Positions 63,623-64,000 of a DNA stretch of 64,000 nt are shown one piece after another. Positions within the stretch are counted from its first letter, which is position 1, and each line of letters begins with the position of its first letter. Position numbers and translations under genes: made by a program. Source of the DNA: Marivita sp. (GTDB taxonomy: Bacteria > Pseudomonadota > Alphaproteobacteria > Rhodobacterales > Rhodobacteraceae). The notes under the pieces were generated by a model, which was given only the letters and a program-made list of their open reading frames with translations, ran no database searches and was not told the DNA's origin. The DNA is taken from assembly GCF_020055675.1 (NCBI RefSeq), contig NZ_JAIPUS010000002.1, positions 62,001-126,000 on the forward strand, in the 5' to 3' direction.

Positions 63623-64000
63623 GTTATCTTGAATACACCGTCAAGAGCGTCCCGGCAGGCTGGCGCAAGATGCTGTTCATCAACTGGCCGCTCGTGCTTC
63701 TTCTCACGGCCGTCGCGGGTGTCGGCCTTTTGATGCTGTACTCGGTTGCAGGCGGGTCCATGAGCCCTTGGGCCGAGCCGCAGATGAAACGCTACGCGCT
63801 GGGTCTGGCGGTCATGTTCGTCGTGGCGATGGTGCCGATCTGGTTCTGGCGCAATATGTCCGTCATGGCCTATCTGATCGCGCTGGCCTTGCTGGTGGCG
63901 GTGGAATTCATCGGATCTGTCGGCATGGGCGCCCAGCGCTGGATCGACCTTGGCTTCATGCGGCTGCAACCCTCGGAGCTGATGAAGATCGCGATGGTGA
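63619..64000 (+). CDS. rodA: Rod-shape-determining glycosyltransferase RodA (cut by window end)
   Basis: 127 residues are visible. Helices WPLVLLLTAVAGVGLLMLYSVAGGS, RYALGLAVMFVVAMVPIWFW and VMAYLIALALLVAVEFIG are followed by GMGAQRWIDLGFMRLQPSELMKIAMV, the SEDS-family signature. Lipid II polymerase partnered with PBP2. ATG 63619 overlaps the mrdA stop (ATGA). The 3' part lies beyond the window. Confidence 0.96.
   Translation, partial: MSYLEYTVKSVPAGWRKMLFINWPLVLLLTAVAGVGLLMLYSVAGGSMSPWAEPQMKRYALGLAVMFVVAMVPIWFWRNMSVMAYLIALALLVAVEFIGSVGMGAQRWIDLGFMRLQPSELMKIAMV

Overview
This window is ordinary chromosome of a high-GC alphaproteobacterium, almost certainly a member of the Roseobacter group (Rhodobacteraceae). 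The evidence is the set of families and their order: a glycine-riboswitch gcvT-gcvH-gcvP operon, the divergent pckA / chvI-chvG-hprK-rapZ-EIIA-HPr locus, a PduO adenosyltransferase next to a HIG1-type membrane protein, a probable methylsuccinyl-CoA dehydrogenase of the ethylmalonyl-CoA pathway, DUF1244, DUF2254 and DUF6473 proteins, and an alphaproteobacterial-type LexA box. I see no rRNA, tRNA, insertion sequence, prophage or CRISPR array. Nearly all genes have complete reading frames. The exception is one remnant at 40.9-41.7 kb.

Layout. 0-8 kb: end of an inositol-monophosphatase-family gene, an NAD(P)-binding protein, the glycine cleavage operon with its tandem riboswitch, an nsrR-type Fe-S regulator preceded by a perfect FNR-type box, and a gamma-glutamylcyclotransferase. 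8-17 kb: DUF2254 membrane protein, gltX, a small zincin, nadE, an exported MORN-repeat protein, a DMT exporter, a fatty acid desaturase and an XRE regulator. 17-24 kb: aldo/keto reductase, modABC, an SOS-controlled ImuA-like gene, metG and an FKBP isomerase. 24-28 kb: lrp-type regulator divergent from ald, mscL, YtoQ and a methyltransferase. 28-33 kb: rpmI-rplT then pheS-pheT, interrupted by a low-GC gene inserted between pheS and pheT. 33-43.5 kb: pyk, N-formylglutamate amidohydrolase family, DUF1244, PduO, HIG1 protein, SDR, SH3 protein, parC, a DUF898/M48 pseudogene fusion, etfB-etfA. 43.5-52.8 kb: DUF6473, 3-hydroxybutyryl-CoA dehydrogenase, acyltransferase, and the regulatory PTS/ChvGI/PckA locus. 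52.8-64 kb: Mcd-like acyl-CoA dehydrogenase, AhpD-like protein, EF-hand protein, dimethylglycine dehydrogenase-like flavoprotein, and the cell-shape operon mreB-mreC-mreD-mrdA-rodA (cut by the window end).

How they connect. GcvTHP and the GcvT-domain flavoprotein both feed one-carbon units to tetrahydrofolate. EtfAB would accept electrons from the acyl-CoA dehydrogenase. 3-hydroxybutyryl-CoA dehydrogenase, PduO (coenzyme B12) and PckA fit an acetyl-CoA-assimilating lifestyle. HPr, EIIA, HprK and RapZ have no sugar permease beside them and look like a regulatory phosphorelay next to ChvG-ChvI.

The items most worth a second look are: the roughly 45% GC membrane-anchored gene lodged between pheS and pheT by overlapping junctions; the MORN protein built from two nine-repeat halves; the ImuA-like gene under a textbook LexA box without imuB/dnaE2 beside it; the FNR box placed to activate nsrR; and the DUF898/M48 remnant with a Trp-to-stop change plus an internal deletion.
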